In this document: positions 60,580 through 64,000 of the stretch, one piece after another
How the letters are laid out: each line of letters begins with the position of its first letter
How positions within the stretch are numbered: the first letter of the stretch is position 1
Source of the DNA: Manis javanica
Taxonomy: Eukaryota > Chordata > Mammalia > Pholidota > Manidae
Assembly (NCBI RefSeq): GCF_040802235.1
Contig: NC_133157.1
Location: forward strand, 26,429,501 to 26,493,500
Reading direction: 5' to 3'
Length of the DNA: 64,000 bases
Program-made: the position numbers and the translations under genes
The notes under the pieces: generated by a model
Databases searched by the model: none
The model's input: only the letters and a program-made list of their open reading frames with translations
Told to the model about the DNA's origin: nothing

Positions 60580-60847
60580 GTTTCTTATTTGAAATAATGT
60601 TTTCCCTGATTACAGAAATGATTTATTTTCATTGCAGAATATTTGTGAATTTATGTAAAATAATTCTTTCCCTAATTAAAGAAATGGTATATTTTCATTG
60701 TAGAAAATTTGGTAATTTCTTATTTGAAATAATTCTTTCTCTTATTACAGAAATGATATATTTTCATTGTAGAAAATTGGGAATTTCTTATTTGAAATAA
60801 TTCTTTCCCTAATTATAGAAACGATATATTTTCATTGTAGAAAATTT
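60580..60847 (+). repeat. About 68-bp minisatellite, four units
   Basis: The string TTTTCATTG(T/C)AGAA recurs with spacing 66, 69 and 68 bp (attg at 60631, 60697, 60766, 60834). Each unit also carries attctttccctaatta-like and gaaatgatatatttt-like strings. A 67-codon open frame across it is a by-product of the repeat. Confidence 0.93.
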
Positions 60848-60849
60848 GG

Positions 60850-61398
60850 GAGAACCAGAAAAGCCTAATGGAGCACAATTTCTGAGATAACTGTTGATAT
60901 TTTGATTATTTTTATTCATATACTAAATGTAGTGGAAACTTGAGAGCACACTGCACTTGCTGTTTTATAACTTGCTGTTTAAAATTAATAATACATTGTA
61001 TGTATTTTCTCATGTTATTTTATTAGACAATTAAGATGAATGTCACATTTTTAATGTGGTAAACAGGGATGCTGGAGAAACACATGTAACAAGTGGATAC
61101 AGAAGAGTTTCTTGTTGAATACTTGCAAGTTTCTACTTTTTTTTGTTTTTGGTGTTTTGAAAATGATGATAATATTAGAGAACTGGAACAGAGCTTCCCT
61201 TCACTATCTAGTGCTTATTAGTAAATGTTAGATTTTAGTATTTTAACTTCCTCCACATTTATGTTTGTTCAGTACCCCCACAAATGTATGGGCTGGAGTT
61301 AAAAAAGCATTAATTTTAACAAGGAGACTTTAGGCTCTATAAATATTATTTATCTATAATAATTATCGCATGAAATAAGGAGATGGAACACATAATTC
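60850..61398. other. Single-copy intergenic DNA
   Basis: AT-rich with no gene seen. A short (TCTA)n run at 61398-61424 precedes L1-J. Confidence 0.45.
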
Positions 61399-61419
61399 TA
61401 TCTATCTATCTATTTATTT

Positions 61420-63389
61420 ATATTAAGGCATCATTGATAGACAATCTTATGAAGGTTTCACATAGCAACATTGTGGTTATAGCATTCACCCATATTATCA
61501 AGTCCCCTCCAAACTCCATTGCAGTCACTGTTCATCAGTGTAATATAATGCTATAGTGTCACTACTTGTCTTCTCCGTGCTATATTGCCTTCCCCGTGAG
61601 CCACCTACATTATGTGTGCTAGTCATAATGCCTCTTAATGCCCTTCTCCCCTCCAGTCTCCACAACCTCTTTCCTTTGGTAGTTGCTAGTCCCTTTGTTA
61701 ATCTGTGAGTCTGTTGTTGTTTTTGCTGTTATACTACACAAATGAATGAAATCATTTGTCTTTCTCCACCTGGCTTATTCACTGAGCATAATACCCTCTA
61801 GCTCTATCCATGTTGTTGCAAATGGTAGATTTTGTTTTCTTCTTATGGCTGAATAATATTCCATTGTGTATATGTACCACGTCTCCTTTACTCATTCATC
61901 TATTGATGGACACTTAGGTTGCTTCCATATCTTGACTATTGTAAATAGTGCTGCGATAAACATAGGGGTGCATATGTCTTTTTGATACAGGTATCATGTT
62001 TACTTCGGGTAAATTCCCAGAAGTGGAATTCCTGGGTGAAATAGTATTTCTCTTTTTCATTTTTGGAGGAACCTCCATATTGCTTTCCACAATGGTTGAA
62101 CTAATTTACATTCCCACGAACAGTGTAAGACCGTTCCCCTTCTCTGCATCCTCCCCAGCATTTGTTGTTCCCTGTCTTTTGGATGTTGGTCATCCTAACT
62201 GGTATGACATGATATCTCATTGTGGTTTTAATTTGCATTTCACTGATAATTAGCGATGTGGAGGATCTTTTCATGTGCCTGTTGGCCATCTGAATTTCTT
62301 CTTTGGAAAAGTGTCTGTTCAGATTCTCCACCCATTTTTTAATCAGGTTGTTTTCCTTTTGGGTGGTGAGGCAACTGATGTCTTCATATATTTTGGATGT
62401 TTACCCCTTGTCAGATATGTCATTTATGAATATATTCTCCCATACCATCAAATGCCTTCTTCTACTGACAGTGTCCTTTGCTGTGCAGAAGGTTTTTAAT
62501 TTGATGTTGTCCCACTTGTTCATTTTTGCTTTTATTTCACTTGTCTGTGGAGATGTGTTCAGGAAAATGTTGCTCATGTTTATATTCAATAGATTTTTGT
62601 CCATGTTTTCCTCAAAGACTTTTATGGTTTCATGACTTACATTCAGTTCTTTGATCCATTTTGAGTTCACTTTTATGTATGGAGTTAGATAATAATCCAG
62701 TTTCATTCTCTTATACTTAGCTTTACAGTTTTGCCAAGGCCATTTGTTGAAGAGGTGTCATTTCCCTATTGTATATCTGTGTCTCCTTTATTGTATATTA
62801 ATTGACCATATATGTGTGGGTTTATATCTGGACTCTCTATTCTTTTCCATTAATCTATGGATCTGTTCTTGTGCTAGTAGCAAATTGTCCTCATTGCTTT
62901 GCCTATGTAGTAGATCTTGAAGTTGGGCAGCTTAATTCCCTCAGCTTTATTCTTCCTTCTCAGGTGCTTTGGCTATTTGGAGTTTTTTGCGGTTCTATTT
63001 GAATTTTAGAACTATTTGTTCTAGTTTGTTGATGAATACTGTGGGTATTTTGATAGGAATTGCATTGAATCTATAGATTGCTTTAGGCAGGATGGCCATT
63101 TTGACAATATTATTTCTTTCTATCCATGAGCATGGGATGTATTTCCATTTATTGGTGTCTTCTTTAATATCTTTCTGTTGTATCTTGTAGTTTTCAAGGT
63201 ATAGATCTTTCATGTCCTTGGTTAGGTTTTTTCCTAGGTATTTTATTCTTTTTGATACAATTGTGAAAGGAATTGTTTTCCTGATTTCTCCTTCTGCCAG
63301 TTCATTGTTAGTATATAGTAATGCAACAGATTTCTGTGTATTAATTTGTATCCTGCACCCTTGCTGAATTCAGTTATTGGTTCTTGTAG
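61420..63389 (-). mobile_element. L1-J: LINE-1 3' part, interrupted on the right
   Basis: 3' UTR from about 61425 (aaggcatcattgatagacaa), then ORF2 C-terminal sequence with small open pieces (62401-62706, 62995-63213). Cut at 63389 by the third chimeric module. The remainder of L1-J presumably lies right of the window. Confidence 0.9.
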
Positions 63390-64000
63390 TTTTTTTTTTT
63401 TGAGAGGGCATCTCTCATATTTATTGATCAAATGGTTGTTAACAACAATAAATTTCTGTACAGGGGACTCAGTGCACAATCATTAATCATCCCCAAGCCC
63501 AACTCTCAACAGTCTCCAATCTTCTGAAGCATAACCAACAAATTCTTACATGATGAACAAATTCTCACATAGGGAATAAGTTCTTACATGGTGAACAGTG
63601 CAAGGGCATTCATCACAGAAAGTTTCAGTTTTGATTACGCATCATGAACTATAAAGAATCAGGTCAAATATGGATATTCATTTGATTTTTATACTTGATT
63701 TATATGTGAATCCCACATTTCTCCCTTATTATTATTATTATTATTATTATTTTTTTTTTTAATAAAATGCTGAAGTGGTAGGTAGATGCAAGATAAAGGT
63801 AGAAAACATAGTTTAGTTCTGTAAGAGGGCAAATGTAGATGATCAGGTGTGTGCCTGTAGACTAAGTATTAATCCAAGCTAGACAAGGGCAACAGAACAT
63901 CCACAGATGCAGAAGATTTCTCTCAAAACAGGGGGAGGTGAGGTTCTGAGCCTCACCTCTGTTGATCCCCAATTTCTCACCTGATGGCCCCCCTGAGACT
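63390..64000 (-). mobile_element. Chimeric L1/env module, copy 3 (runs off the window)
   Basis: Poly-T at 63390-63401, then gagagggcatctctcatatt and the same sequence as 11132 onward and 28211 onward, including TTTATT (AATAAA on the minus strand), an ATT microsatellite at about 63727-63751 and ggtaggtagatgcaagataa. The env part and any attached L1 lie beyond the window. Confidence 0.92.

Noticed and set aside
60597-60800. A repeated-peptide open frame
   Set aside because: It is produced by the 68-bp minisatellite. Unit lengths are not multiples of three, so the frame is not maintained across all units.

Overview
The window is a stretch of a mammalian (eutherian) genome. The evidence is LINE-1 (L1) DNA of several ages, MIR SINE fragments, a Tigger-like DNA transposon and two intronless odorant-receptor genes. 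No bacterial, phage or CRISPR features are present. The dominant L1 family, with its unusual 3' module, matches what I remember of pangolin (Pholidota) assemblies. That species guess is memory only and needs a database search.

Layout. Positions 1-14232 are a stack of three minus-strand L1s (called A, B and C here). C is interrupted at 11066-13045 by a younger insert with a perfect 14-bp target-site duplication. Positions 14236-25690 are mostly single-copy DNA. This part holds an odorant-receptor pseudogene or allele with one frameshift (15454-16432, minus), an old degenerate L1, several MIRs and a Tigger-like element with intact ends. Positions 25690-38262 are again L1: an old L1 (D), a full-length chimeric L1 of about 8.1 kb (E, 28208-36295), a fragment (F) and a 5'-inverted L1 (G). 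Position 38262 begins a 1.2-kb single-copy segment that recurs at 56463-57540. L1-H fills 39508-45590. An intact odorant-receptor gene lies at 46624-47574 (minus). A full-length plus-strand L1 (I, 47858-54469) sits about 280 bp upstream of it. Positions 54483-61400 are mostly single-copy with MIRs, an AT microsatellite and a 68-bp minisatellite. L1-J (61420-63389) is then interrupted by a third copy of the chimeric 3' module, which runs off the window.

Most notable observation. One L1 family carries a 1.8-kb extra 3' module after its own 3' UTR. The module has its own AATAAA signal and A-tail, and it contains a remnant of a retroviral envelope transmembrane subunit. It is seen three times. 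One copy is attached to a full-length L1. Another is a 5'-truncated insertion with a target-site duplication and an L1-endonuclease-type cleavage site. The L1-plus-env module was therefore copied as one retrotransposition unit. All L1 open reading frames in the window carry breaks, so no copy here looks autonomously active. The only host protein-coding gene I can support as intact is the odorant receptor at 46624-47574.
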